Source: Acanthosepion pharaonis
Lineage: Eukaryota; Mollusca; Cephalopoda; Sepiida; Sepiidae
DNA length: 64,000 nt
Direction of reading: 5' to 3'
Assembly: GCA_903632075.3 (NCBI GenBank)
Contig: CAHIKZ030005201.1
Span: 256,501-320,500, forward strand
Shown: piece after piece, positions 38,901 through 53,900 of the stretch
How positions within the stretch are numbered: the stretch's first letter is position 1
How the letters are laid out: every line of letters begins with the position of its first letter
The notes under the pieces: model-generated
What the model saw: only the letters and a program-made list of their open reading frames with translations
What the model was told of the DNA's origin: nothing
The model's database searches: none
Translations under genes and position numbers: made by a program

Positions 38901-41900
38901 AAACATTCATTCATATTTAGTTATTAATATTCACTAATGTTTTCTAAGCAATATGCAGCTATTGGCTGATTTTATTTTTGAATTCCAAAATGAAAATGAT
39001 TTGCTGTTAATTATTTCTGTAATAAGTTGTATTTCTTTTTTCTTTTTTATTGATAAAAAAAATCCCTACTTTACTCACACCCTGAATATTTTAAGTTCAA
39101 ATTATTCAGATTATGAAAATCAAAGTTTCCTCATTCTAAACTTCAAGAAGACATTGAAAAGTTCTTGGCTTAATCAAGCCTTTACAAAAATATTTCTACT
39201 TGGGTTTTTGGAAGTACATTTAGCTAAGAACTTTTGATTCAAGGATTTTGTGTGTGAAATTTTAGTCAGAGAAGAAGTTGTGTATAAAAATCACCTGCAT
39301 GCACAATTTGTGTTGTAGAATAATATCATACTTAATTTTTAACCTCTTAAAATGCTTTGTTTAAAAATAGGTGCACGTTATTAACAATTTGTTAAACTAT
39401 TTTTTATTTTTTGACTTTATTATATATAATAAATATCTGTATAAAGTAATTAGCAGTTGCTGAGAGAGATATTAGTTTTGTGTTATGGATGATTAAAGTT
39501 CAATGTGAAAATTATCTTTGCTTTCCCTCAATTTGTGACTGAGATTAAAGTATAAGTATTATTCTTTTTCAGTGTGAAAATAGAGAAGTAACCAATTATA
39601 TGTATAACAAAGACATGAATGGAATGTTACTGAAAAAATGTGTGAGGAACTAGCCAAGTAGAAGAAAATGGTTATTGAAATAATGCTATAAATGCCATAA
39701 TATATTCAATATTCTAGAAACAGTTTAATGACAAAAAAACAAGATAAATGTAATGTTTAAGGTTTAGATTGTTCTGTCCAGACAAGAAGGCTGATGAGGA
39801 AACCTTAAAATTATGTTATAACTCATTTTGCTGAATAGCAAACTTTCTGCTGAAGGAGTCTTTTTTTTATTTTGTTTCTATTTTTCTGAGGGTTCATTCT
39901 TTAACAATAATCTATTTTGTGCTGAGGAGTATAAAAAAGATGTACAAATTACATATTGAACATAAGTTATTTTAAGAGGATGAAATTAGTCATATGGCTT
40001 TGCTTTGTATTTTAAAAAAATAAAATAAAATTTCTTTTGATTTGGATAATCTGATTTTTTTTTTTTATTTGGGATTCTTTTAAGTTGAAACCTGCTGGAG
40101 CTTTTAGACTAGCCTAGAAGCAATATCAAAACATTCTTTTTTACTTAATTCCAATGAGACGTAAGGAGAGGAATAGAAAGAGTAATCTGAACCAGAAAAA
40201 GACACTACATTTCACAGAGAAAATACAAAAAAAATCTCCACATTGAAGTAAATAGGATTCAAATCATTTGAGATATTTCCATGTCTTAGAAAGTTATTGC
40301 AGACATACAACTCTTGGATATAAAGAATTATTTCCTCTGAATTCCTTTTATTGAAAAGTCCAAGATTTGGATTTATCTATACTGATAAATTTCTGTCAGT
40401 ATTAACATTCAAGGGAAGGTTTTCAAAGACTTTGATGTATAATCATATTGAAAGTTAGAGAATGAATTCTTTAATCTACGGTGTTGAGTCCTTTTCAACA
40501 TTTAAAATAAAAGTATTTGTATCATTGCAACTCCTCAGAAGGCCTGCTTCAGACTGTGTTTCTTCAGTGATTTAAAAAAAAAAGATACTATCAAATTTAA
40601 AAATGTCTACAAAAATTAAGTTTAGGATTTTCCCAAGTGTTCACTGTTTTACAAATTTTTTGATTTACTCTACATCTTTGTATACTTGAATTTTTTTTTT
40701 TAAATGAAGGCCAAAGAAGAGAGAAAAAGATGGCCTTATGTTATCAGCTTGTTTTTGTGCTTTACTATCACTGTACTTTTTTTTTTATTACAGGGAACTG
40801 CAGAATATTCAGAAAACTTGTGTTAAAGAACAATCAGAAGATGAAAGTGATCTTGGTGGATGGCAGTCCCAAGTAAACCAATGTGAAGAAGAATCATATG
40901 GTTCACAAAAAGACCGATCATTTTGGTCTTTATATTTCTCTGTTAAAAACTATAAAAATGCCATGGGCCAAAACCTTGCAGAACCATTTTATAAGTTACC
41001 CAGTCAGAGGTGTGTATTTATCTTGTTTTTTCAGTTTTTTTTTTTGTTGGTTTTTTTTTTTTTTTTTTAATTTACTCAAGATGCAGCCAGCCATTTATTC
41101 ATGATTGAGTGTTTTTTTCTGAGAAAACTTTTTAATTCTTTTCTTTACATTAATGCATGAAAAGAATGAATTCCAAAACTTTTTAAATTGTTTCCAACAT
41201 GTAAATATGTTAAAGGCAGACTTCTTTCTTATGATTGTTTTCCTTTCTGGTAAAGTATTACATATCTTTTCAAAATCAATTGGATAATTGTATCATAATA
41301 AATCTTGTGCCCAGGAAGAAAACAAAGACAACACATGTTGGTAACTCGGATGATTTTTTTATAAAAAGAAGAGCCTTATTGTGTACTATCACAGTATGTG
41401 ACTATGAACTGAAAACTTCAATTGAAAATCTATTCAATAACCAAATAGACACCAGAATGCATATTCAGATTTGAACCATGACCTGAATATTTTCCCATGG
41501 CTTTTATATTTTGATTAAGGCCTCTTTGATTACTTCATATTAATAATAGCCAAAAAGATTAAAGTCTTGGTTGAATGTCTTGGTGGAATAGTAATCTCTA
41601 AAGTTTCTCATTTATGGATTTTTTTAAGCATTTTTATACTTAACTCCTCATTGAATTACTGGATTAGATAACTGGGCCATTTGACATTCTGGTTCACTTT
41701 AAATGCAAACACATATTGCTATTTTTTGTCTGCTCTGTTAAGATTTATCTTTTCCACAACTCGTTTTATTGAACCTAACTGCTCCTTAGATTCTGTAGTG
41801 GCTAATAGTGATTACTACTGACAGTTAAAGTTTGATTTATTGATCAAGTTTCTTATCTACCACGGGTACTTGTGTTATCTTCTTAATAAAAACTGTTTCA

Positions 41901-44900
41901 GTTTTTAATCTTGTCAAATAATGTGTCTTGCTCATTCTATCTTCACTTTTTCTTTTACTCTTTATTATTAATCAAATCATGAGAAGAGTTTTCCTTTTTG
42001 AATTACTTTTCTTTATGTTGTCTAGGCAGTATCCTGACTATTATGAAGAAATAAAGATGCCCATGGCTTTATTCAATGTACGGAAAAAGATCAAGGTAAG
42101 ATGTGCAAACATCATAATCATCAACAACATAGAGTTGAACTTTCTACTTGTCTTTTTAAAAGTATGATACTTAAAACTTTTGTAAATTTAATAAAAGAAA
42201 ATTATTATTTCAATTAACGTGTTCAGTTGGCAAATCTTTTAATTTATTCAATCAGGGGACTTGATCAAATTGATGGTTTTAAAAGTTCCTTTTGTTTAAG
42301 TAGATTTTCCTTTAACTTTTTGTTTTATATTGAATTTTCTTTTGTACAAGGTCTGTAGGATTGCAATGTGGTTGTTGCCATTGTTTCATAAAATGTGAAT
42401 ATAATAAAAAGATGTAGAGTCTAACGGAATCCACCAATTTGAATCCTGAAACAAATATTACAATAAAAATAGCTAGAATTTTCAAAATCAAGTGAAAGAT
42501 GAAATTTGAAAGAATTTTAAAAAGCTGAAAATATTTAAATTTTCATAATGTAGAAAATGTTTGTTTTTATTTGATTTTCTTTTACAAAGTTAGACATTTT
42601 TTTTAAGGCAAATGTGTTATCTGTTTATTGATATCAAGAGTTTTTTTTAATCATTTCCTCATTTTGCCATCTTTCTTTGAATCTGTCCAGTGACCTAGCA
42701 ACTTGACTTTGGCTAATGAAAGTTAACATTAAATGGGAGAAGAGTAAAAACTGTATTTACCTTGCCTCCACCCTACAAAGTCCTTTTCATTTATATCATT
42801 TCATTTCTTGATTCTTTGAACTGAAGTATGTTTTATAAGTCACCACCCATTTTTTTTTTTTTTCTTTTATAAATTAACTGTTTCTATGCCCTGGAACATC
42901 TCTCTCTCTCTCTCTGATACAGCATCCCAAATGGAATGAAGACTAATGAAACATTGCTATCTGACTGAACTACAACAAGTGAACATTTTAACTTGTGAAA
43001 CATCTGCTAGAAATTGAATGACTTAAATTGCGGGTGGTTTCTCTCCTGTCATATGTCAGTCAAGCTTCAATGTGCAGAAGACCCAATTGCTGCTGAGATG
43101 TTTTCTTTTTATCTCCACAGAAACAAAAGTATGAAACACTTGATGAATTGGCTGCTGATTTGAACTTAATATTTGACAATGCAAAACATTATAATACTGA
43201 TGAGTCTTCTCTGTACAAGGTAAACCCTCTTCTGCACTACTCGCTCAATTCCCTTTTCTCCTTCACTTGAAATCTCTAATTTCATGCTCAAATGATCATG
43301 AATTTTTTTTGTCTTGCCTTAAAGAGCAGAGTATAAGTAATGGATGCACATCTGATATGAGCATCTGTGTGTGTGTTTTTTTTTTTCCCCTCATTGGGTT
43401 TTCAATTTTACAAGGTACACAACAGAGAATGTAGGCAAGACTGATCATTATTAATATATTGACAATTTCAATCTATTTTCATATAGGCACTTGGAAGTGT
43501 TTTCTGTGTTCAACAAATTGTATTTTGACAGTTTATACATTTTGCCTTTGTGTTGTAATAATATCACTATGTTTATTTAAGAACAGCTGCTTCACCTTGA
43601 GAGCTTTTCATTGGTTTGATAAAGGTCAAGGCTTATCCACTCAGACATGCAACAGTCATTGCTGAAGGAAGGAAGGAAGGGGTTCTCTTTTGGATTACAA
43701 ATCATTTCTTTTATTTTTTATTTTTACATTATACTCTTATCTAGTCTTTATATCAATAAGAAGAGCAACATATACTTCTATACTATCTAAGAAGTGAGGC
43801 AGGGTGTGTAGTTATTAACATCTTTTTGCAAAAATTATACTGTCAGGAAAGAGGCTATCAAAATGACACAACTGGAAATGTATGTTTGTTAAAAATTATT
43901 TATTAGATTATTTTGTTATCAATGTAAACTTCAGACAATAATTTATGGAAAGAAATGGGTGTATACCACTAAAAAGAAAGCTTGTCAATTTAAAATGTGT
44001 GATAATTTTTTCATAATGGTTATAAGTCATGTCAAGTAAAAAGATTGAAATTCTCTCTTTTTCTCTGAATTGCTGTATCAACAGACTGTTCTTTGTTGGA
44101 TGCTCAGTCTTATTTCTCTGTTCTTGAAATGACTAGCTTTCTCCTGTTGCTTGCAAATTGCCACAGCAGAGACTCTGAAATAGAACTTCATAAAAACTCT
44201 AATTGTTGTTTGATGGCCTTCAATTCCTTGAGTCCTTTCAATGTAGCTCTGAAACATTTCATCTTTTGTTCATTATTACTGGAGGCTTTTGAACTTTCAT
44301 TCTTCCTCACAATGTTCAACAAGTTGCTTTTATTATGTCTTGACATGCTTTATTTTCCAATAACTAATGTTTTTTTTAATTGTCAGTTACATTTTTAAAA
44401 ACATTCTATATATATTTTGTACAATGTCTCTCTGTTTCCATCATTTTTTTTAAAAGCTTAAACACACCTGGTCTGAATGTTATTTGTCCATGTTGAAGAA
44501 CCATTTATGGCCTTCAGACATCAATCCTCAACAACACAATACTTCTTCATGCTCTTTTCTTCTGCTGTGGAAGTTTTTTAAAATTTCAGGATTGACATTT
44601 TAAAGCAAAACAAGAATGTGCCATCTTTTTCAAAAATGTTTTTCTGTGTTGATGCATTTGTCTACTAATGATGGTTTTGAAGTATCCTGAAGTCACCCCT
44701 ACTGATTCTTCTGTTATAATTCTGTGAATTAGTTAGGTGGACTTTTACTTCTTTTGTGCTGTTAGACAAATATTAAGACATTCCTATGGTTGGTATTTTC
44801 TCTCATAGTTGTATCTTTCTCCACAGGCTATTAAGAACTCGTTTTTTTTGCAACTTCTTTAGTGTAATATTTGAGCAGAAATAGTTCTGCTAGATTTCAT

Positions 44901-47900
44901 ATTGAAACATTTTATTTTTTGCTCATCAGCATCACTAACAATATTAGATGCCTGATGTGAACATATATTGTTTCTATATTTATTTACATAAACTCTTTTG
45001 TTGTCTTGCTGCTAGAATTTACATGCTATCTTTGAGAACACAATTTCTTGAAAATTATTGTTTCTGCTTGTCTTTTCCATCTCAGTGTTGTCTGTCTGTC
45101 TGTCTGTCTGTCTTGTTATAAACATTGGAAATTGATGTGTATTTACTTTCTGCTTTAATTGTAAATGAAGCTTAATACTTAGCTGATGTTTTTTGAAAAA
45201 TAAAATCTCCAAAAATGACAAGGTCTTTTCTTTCTGATTTATTCTAATTTCTTCTCTTGATGTTTTCATTTTTGCCTTCTAACTACCACAGTTTTTAGTG
45301 CTAACTGAAAATCTTTTATTGTGTTGCCAAATCAGGATGCTTGCCGCTTGCAGAAGATCATGATGGACAAGAAGAAGGAACTCGAAAAGTTTGAGGTAAA
45401 AGTAAGTACTTCATTTATATTGTTACACCCACTCTTTCCTTCATTTCCATCTTTTTTTGAAATGAACAATGCAGTTGAAATCATCATTGATTTGCAGGAT
45501 TTTTTCTCTTTTCCATATATTATTACTTTTATTTTCTTCCTTTGACAAACCAGTTTTATGCATGCAAAATTCTTTCAAATAAAAACTTTTATCATTTTAC
45601 CTTTGGAAGAAACTCTTAATTGAAAAAATTCTTGTCCTTTTGAACTGTTTCTTTTATTGTTTGGCTAAATAGACTAAGACCAATGGCAACAGACCTTTCC
45701 TCCTCTTATAAAGACAAAACATTCACGACTAAACTGGCTGGCCAGTCTGTAACCCTATGCCATTATGCAATATTTCATTTAATAGCTTAAACATTTGCAA
45801 AAGCAAAGCTTTGCTTTGTCTAATTTACAAAATGTATTTCATTCTTGTCTATTAAGTCAATCTTACTTGACTTTTTGTTGGAACAAATATATTGAGTATA
45901 AATGTTTGATTATAAATATGAAACTCTGTTAAATAAATCTAATTTTTGTGATCCTTACAAATTTTAATGATGCATGAATTCCTTAAAGACAGACAGAAAA
46001 CCCTGACTGAATTGTATTTTATCTTCCAGCTGCTTATGTGCACTCTGATTCCCCAAACGCTAATGTTGTACTCATTTGCCTGTTTTTAATGACTTTTCCT
46101 TTTCGAATTGTGAATGTAAAATAATGAGCTGCCTCACCAAACTGCCATTTCAAACCTTAGAACTTTCAGTTGAGTGTTTCACTACTGATCTATGTCTGTC
46201 TCTCCTACACAGACCTGAAGATTTCTCTTTTTCTTTTCTTCTGTCCAAATATTAGCCTCCTTCCTTGATAGCAGAATGGAGCTCTGGGCAGCTGTTAAGA
46301 TTGACCTAGCCAACTAAAATATGTTCTCTTCTGTGGGGTTGTAATTGCACTGTTTTATGTTTGATTCACCATCACACCTTTGTTGTTGCTGCCTGCAATG
46401 TTATCTTTCCATCGGGTCACTTTCTTAACATCTTTCTGGTTTGTTTTATATGTATTACACATAATTGGCATAAGAAAAGAAACAAACCAATCAGTAGCCA
46501 ATGAATAAGAGAAGATTAATGCTTGAAGATAAGATGATAAGAGAGTTGCTTGTATATAAATGATAACACAGATGAGGAGAAGCAAAAAACCTTGTCAAGT
46601 TGTTATTTCTCTTTGATTTCATTTCACAATGGAGGCAAAATGTTGTATAATGTATTGGAAGCTCTGAAAAATAAAGGAATTGTTTAATTTACACCAATTC
46701 TACAAGTGCAGAATGTTTGCACAAATTTTCACCAAAACATTTCTCGACCTTTGAGAGATCTGCTTAAGATCCTTATTAAATGTAAATCTGTAGATTTCCT
46801 TATTTTAACATTGCCAATTCTATAGCCCTTATAATATTGTAATGTATATCTGTATATTTATTTTCTGACTCCCTTTTCTTTGGGAGGTGCATGTACCATT
46901 TTGCACTTAATAATGTTCATAGCTGAGGATGGTTGATGATATTGAAAACTGAATATTATGAGAAGGATTGTAAGTGTTCAACTATATCCTAAAATGGACT
47001 CTTCCTTCTCTGAGAAGTTGGTTCTTAGTGGGTCTGAAGTGAAGTGTGCTCCAGACACAATAATCCACTGATTTAATTTTGATGTTCATATTTTCTCAGC
47101 TAAGACAAAGAAAGCAATGAACAAAAGGCTTTTTTTTTTCTTTTTCTTTTTTTTTTTAAATGAAGCCAAACTTAGACTTCCTTTTCCTCTGCTTTGAAAA
47201 AAAAAAAGGTGAAAATACTGTGTGGGAAGGGTGTTCTCTTACTATTACTGCTGGGTGCATTTGTCTTATTTCTCTCTCTTTCTCTCATTTTCTGAATTTC
47301 TTGGTTGGGTCCACTTTATGGGTTCCTGAAAAAAAAAAAAAAAAAAATTCAAGAATTGTTGAAAAATAAATATCCGAGGTTCCAACTAAAGTTAGATTTC
47401 TGATTGCTGCTGTAATGTTTTTTCTTTTAAATGTGTTTTGAATGCAAATTTTTGAATGAGACCATTTAAAAAAAAAATAAAAAAAATAAGACGGCAATAC
47501 TCTAACCCTCCCCTATCCCTTACCCCTCTGCTAAGCGTGGCTGTTAGCGAGGCGGCTCTAGTTGTCACTCAGCAAATCTATTGGTAAGTCTGTTTCTTTT
47601 TTGTCAGCCAACTTGTTGCAGCCTGTGTCAGACAAACACCCAGGCAACATGTTGTCCGGCGACTAACTGCAGGAGCGCCACTCTCCGGCCACATCAGTCC
47701 ACAGTAGCTGGCCTACACTCATGTAGAGATGTTGCTGCTAGTTCGGCTATGACCAACAGTTGCTGTGCTGGTGAGCACCTCCAGGCAGTAGTAGGTGGTC
47801 TTTTTCACACCCAATCATCTAAGTGGGGCGGTTCTTTTTTATTTTTTTATTTTTATTTTTTTTTTATTTTTTTTTTTTTTGCTGCATGCAACTATTACAC

Positions 47901-50900
47901 ACAATATCCATCAATAGTGGCTGTTGTTGGTTGTTTTCTATCTCTTTCTCTTCTCTTTTTTTTTCTCCTCCTCTTCCTTTTCTCCTCATTATTATTATTA
48001 TTATTATTTGCTGCTCCTTGTGGCCCTTGATGTTTGTTTAAGACAATACAATACAGGTCTGACAAACAATTTTTCTTGTTTTAGTTTTACTTAACAAGCA
48101 TAAAACAGCCAGCAGACTAAAAAAAATCATCTTTAAACAATTGTATTTGATTTGTTTAGCAGATGATTTTTCTTTTGGATTTCTTTGAAATGTTGCTGGT
48201 CAATTTCAGATTAATTTCTCTGCATTGTCATAAGTTTGGCATTTTGATTGTACATTCATGAGGTTTGCAATGTGCAGTTTCATCTTCTGTACAGGTTACT
48301 GCTATTTGTCCTCTTCTAGGTCTGATGATGGTTGGAGACTTACCAGTATAAATATCACAATTTGACATGGATGTACTGTCTTAATAAAAAAACTTAACAC
48401 AATGTTTAATTTCAGCATTAGAACATTGAAATTCTATGTTTATGTATTTACATTGGGTGCCATATTTGTTTTCAAAGTTTTTAGCAAAGTCATTTTCCTG
48501 CTTTTTATTCTTCTCATGTTTTTAAACTATTCATGATAAGGATTCCTGGGTATCACCAAATTTAAGCAGGGTTCTAAATTTAAATATCTTAAAATTTTTA
48601 ATTCTTATTTTTAAATATAGATCCATTAGATTGCATTTAAGTACGTTCAGAGATATGATAATGGCTGTAATTAAAAATGGAAAAACAAAAATAAGTCATC
48701 CAAGAAATTAGCCATTTTTGTTCAATAAATTTTACTCAAGAGAAAATGTCTTGAAAATTGCAATCAGCAGTGACTTTTATTTAGTTTCATCTTTTTCAAG
48801 CTCTTCAAGGTTTTTCAGGAAGGTCTGCCATAGTGAAGAGATTTTTTATGTAATTGGAATTTTCAAATTTTATTCAACTGTTGTTTGAGTCTTCTTTGAA
48901 CATGTCCCCTGGTAAAGTGCATAAACCTGGTTATTCATCTTCAATTTCATCAAAAATAGTCTGCTGTCAGTTGAAAGTTTTCAATTCCTTTACAAATAAA
49001 CTCTGCTTACTCTTTTTTTTAAACAATAATGATTCAGAATAGTTTTTGATTTTCTCCTAACCAGTTAGTGAGATTGATTGAAGTCAAGGTGCATTAACAG
49101 TTATAATTGTCAGTCAGTTTGGTATACAGACAGAAAATATCTATATAACTGACACACAATAGGATCAAAATCTTTTAATAATCCTGTTGCATCATGAACC
49201 TCATTCTTGAATAGTATTCACTTCAAAACATAGGCTTTGTGGCTGACTTTGATTTTTTTTCTTGTGTCAATTTAAAACTTGAAACAACTTAGAAGGCAGT
49301 AGGCCAATATTTATTGCTGAGTGGGTTTTATTTTTAGGTGTGTTGTCTTTGTCTGGAAAAATCATACCTGATTCTTTTTTTTTCAGAATCAGTTTGGAGA
49401 AATTCTAAGGAATTTACCTATATTCTTAACCAGACTTAGAAGTAAAAATTTCAAGAATTGCAGGCTCTGTTTCTTTGAACCTTGTATTTATCAGGAATTT
49501 AATTATGCTTTTATTATAATTGGATCCAATGATGAAAGAAACTTTGAATCTGAACTATTGAGATTTTATATTGAAAAAAAGTTAAGCCTTATTGTCTGTC
49601 TTGATTAGGAGCAAAAGAAATAGTAGCATAAAAATAAGAAAAATGTGATGCTAGTTCATACAAATGTCCTACAATGCTGAATTAACTATTTTTTAATCTA
49701 TTTTGTTGTATTCTATTCTTTCAAATTATGAAATATATTTGTTATATAAAAGATCCTAATGGTAAATTTTAATAAATTAATTTCTTTTCAAAAGCAAAGC
49801 ATTTTTCTATGCAATAATTAGTTTTTTTTTTTAAAGAGAAAAGAACTGAAACATTTCAATTAATTGTTGAGGAGCTTTATTCAGTTCTATACCAAAGCCA
49901 GCAGTGAATATTTATTAACCACAAATCTCCTTGTGGCCTCAAGCTTGTAGTCTGGCCTTGTGTTGTTTGCTAGTTTGGCTGGATGTCTTGCTTTCTCTAA
50001 TTGCTACTGCTCTTCTGCCCTTCCCCATGACTTTTGATTTCTTGCATGCTCATCCCGTGCTGGCTTGAAGCTTAATGTCAGTTGGGTTGAAACATTTGCC
50101 TTTGCTCATATATCTTAAGGTATTTTTATATCACATACAAATCTACTTGTTGTACACTTGTTAGTGATGTTAATGTTCTCTTCTTGATTCAGCATGGCTG
50201 GAAAAGATGTTGCATCCATTATTTTCTTTTGAGAAGTGGCAAAGAATAATTATGTCAGCATCATTTAAACCCTGATTTCTTTACATGTTTTCTTTTTTGG
50301 AGTTGCTATAAATAGCCTCTTCCAATGCACCATCTTAGATACATTTTTATGAAAATTCTGAAATTTTGTGCAATGTAAGAAATATTTATACTTGATTACC
50401 CCTCCCTTTCTCTGAATGGAAAAGCAAAGAATATGGCTACTAATATTTGAATTTGGCATTTTAAGGACCTTGTTGACAAATACTAGTTAATATAAAACAA
50501 TGATGAGTAGGAATATATTTCACTTGTTTTATGAATAAGTGAAGCTTAATCATTTGTGAATTTAAATCTGGACTGTGGTAGCAGAGGCCAACTGATTATA
50601 TGAATTATAAGGCATGTCACGAATCATATTTGAATCATATCTGTTGTCCTCATCTTTATTGCCATATTCATGACATAGCCCAGTGAATAAAAGTGAAAGT
50701 GACTTGATCAAAATAGTTGTGAGTTCAATTCCTAGCCTCAGAAGAGAGAACAAAATCTTGGAGTGTTGAGTTATCAAAAAGGAATTAACTAAAACTGTGA
50801 TATCCAATGGCATGGCACGTGAAATTCTAAATAAAGGGTTTGGTTCAAAATTCCAACAAATATCACCTGTAGAAGGTTGGAGTGTACAGTGTCTGAAACG

Positions 50901-53900
50901 TGAATATGGCAATAAAAATGAGGACAACAGTTCAAACAATGTTAATAGTTACAATACTTCATGTCAAATGTATACAGAAACTGCATAATATCACATGTTT
51001 TACTGGCTTATAGTGTGCATCATCATACATGTATCTTTATGTCCAGTGAATTCCATTGCAGATTAAGATTGATAAGTGGATGAGACATTTGATTTTGTTT
51101 TATTGATGATCTATTACCAATGCCATTAGTTTTGCTTATGCCAGCCTCTGTATCACCTGTGTATGTCTGTAGATAGTCTATCATTATAAGGCGCTGCTCA
51201 AAGTTCTTGGTCTGACCAAGAAAAATCAGTGACCTAGAGTTACATAAAGTATATGCTATTCTACATATTTACCCCACAGCTCAGTACACTTGGCGCATTG
51301 TTTCTCAAATTTTTTTAAACTTTCCAAAAACAGATTCTGATGTTTGGTGATTGAAATGCTGCTCAGTTCTGATATATTTAAATATCTTTTCCTCTTCAAC
51401 TTCCTTTTAAAGTTTAGAAAAAGGGAGCAGTTGGATGAAGCAATGTACTCAGACTTCAAATTCTTCAAAACTTCTATCTTGCCAACCCCTGTGATCAGGT
51501 GCATTGAAAAAGAAAACATCTTTCTGCAACTTCCCTTGCCATTTTTCTTTTAACACCTCCTTTAATTGGCACAGCCTTACCTAAATTGTTTGACTTTTCT
51601 GAAGATCTTCCTAATCCGCCCAAAAGTGTAGCTATGACCTTCCCTGCTGACTTTGGATTTTGAATTTCTTTGGTTGTGGAGAAACCAAGTGCTGCCACTG
51701 TATTGACTTTTGTTTTTCTCTCCTGATTAACAATGACAATTTGTGCCAAACAATTATCTCTAGAGCACTTCAAAAAATGCTGTAAACTCTACTTGGTGGT
51801 GTTCATTTGATATTCTTTCTGACTGACATGCTTTGCTGATAGCAAAGCATTTCCTGGGTATCTCTAATATCTTAGCAATATTTTGGCTGAGATTCATTGA
51901 TTGACCAAAATTAGGTCATGAACATGATCAAGAATTTCAGGATTTGGCATCATTGAAGGCCTCCCAAGCCATGCTGTATTTTGCACCCCAAGATATCCAT
52001 GCTGAAAGTTGGTACAACACTTCTTAACAGTTGGGGTTGGTGGACACTTGGCACCCAATGTTTGTATCGTAGATTTCATCTGGAGTTTTCTACAGGAACA
52101 TGATGATGGCCTGAAATTCAACACTTGAAAATTCCACACTTTTTTTTATTGCATAAGATCATTGAAACAAAGTAAATAAACTAAGTGCAAAGATTCTGCA
52201 ACTTGATGTTTAACAATATAAATTATAAAAGATCACTTTTTCCAGCTACAGTGACAAAAAAAATGTTGATTTTGAGAAGCAATTGAAAACCTTTTCAGCA
52301 TCTCCTTTTTAGTTTGTGCGTATACTCTTTCTAAATGGATGAGAGCACTAAGCATTTTTAAAGTGTTCACATATACTTTGGGAAACTATTAACCCTGATA
52401 AGTGTGCATGTAGCTTGTGTACATAACCTTTTCTTGTAAGCCCATCATCAAGTGTGACTTGGGAAATGCTTAATAGCTATGAAAATAAGGGAAATGAAAC
52501 AGTTCAAGAATTTCAATATTCTCTCAGATTCTGAAAAATTCCCATGTTTTGGTAAAAATTCCAAATATTAGCTTTGTATATTTGATAGGTTTGAATTTAA
52601 AGATCTTTGAAATTTTATTTAATTTTATGCACATATTGCTAAATGAGTCTTTTGTCCAAATTCTGATATTCATCACTCCTTTCAAATAGCATGAATATCT
52701 TTAAAAGTTTGTGATGAGGATTTGTAATCAGATCAGGTATATTTTCTATACTTTTCATCTTCTGATGCAATGAAAATGGTTAAAAAGTGAAAAATGCCCT
52801 GTTTGAGTGTCCTATTAAAATAGTGTGTTAAATAAACTACTTATTTATAACATATTATATATGTATATGTATACAGTAACTATTTATTACTCTTACAGGA
52901 ATACCAGATTAGTTGTTTGAAATAGGCTTGATTTTTTGTTTTGTAATGTCCTGAAAATTGCCTATTTTCCTGTCCACATTTCATCATGTAGACAGTTAAA
53001 AAGTTTTTATATTTTTACCAAGTATTCTTATATATCTAAAGATGATATGACAAAAATATTGCGTTATGTTTGTGCTTCTTTCTGCCTGAAGTTAAAAATG
53101 TTCTTTAACAGAATGAACCTTCAAGCTGCAAGCATGGTTTTACCTAATTTGGCATTTCATCTGATGAAATTTGGTATCCCTGCAGTTTTGCATCCAAATA
53201 AACAAATTTACCTTTATTCTAAGTGGTTTGGAAATTATGTGTCCTTCAAAATGTGGAAATTAGGTTTTTAGAAATTTTCTGTTAGCCTCAAAAAGTAAAC
53301 TTAAGGACATTAAAAAAAAATAAAACTTTTCTGGATTATTGAAAATAGTCCACAAAGTGTTTTTTTTTTTTTTTAATAGTTCAATTTTTAAAAAATATTT
53401 TATGTTTTTACTTTGATGGTTCAAATAAATCTATTTAGTGTAATTAGAAATGAAATTTGACATTTTTTTTCTGTACTTGTATATTTTTCATCCACTAATT
53501 AACCTCTAAAAGTATTTATAAATTTTATTAACAACTCTTTCCTATCTTAAATTTTTTTTACACTTTGTTGTTAATTATTATATTGACCACTTCTTAAGCA
53601 TGCTTAAGTTGACTTGATAGAGAAATTCACTTTAATACTAATCAGTGAGCAAACAAAGCATTGAAAATATAATAACTGCTATGTTGACAATATCAAAGAA
53701 CATTGTGATGTTCTTAATTTCTTTCATGAAAAGATCTAATGTACTCTCTTGGCCTGTAATGTCTCAAAAAGACAAATGCTGAATATCATTAAGAAATATG
53801 TGAACAAAATTCATTCTTCCCACAATTTATGCAAAATATTTCTACAGTAATGCCATGTCAAGTTAAATGTTTTGTAATATACATCAAACAAATTGTTATA

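Noticed and set aside
42921..42948. AG after a TC run (gatacag) as an extra exon between bromodomain 3 exons
   Set aside because: No suitable donor follows in frame, and the flanking exons already match the family without a gap.
47581..48030. 149-codon Cys-rich then Phe-rich open frame
   Set aside because: The second half is a translated poly-T tract and no protein family matches; only the CpG-rich block beneath is kept as an observation.
50562..50939. 125-codon minus-strand frame and its plus-strand partner
   Set aside because: Both encode similar Asn/Asp-rich peptides only because they cover the two arms of an inverted repeat.
52936..53271. 111-codon plus-strand frame
   Set aside because: No homology, no splice context and AT-driven composition; regarded as chance.
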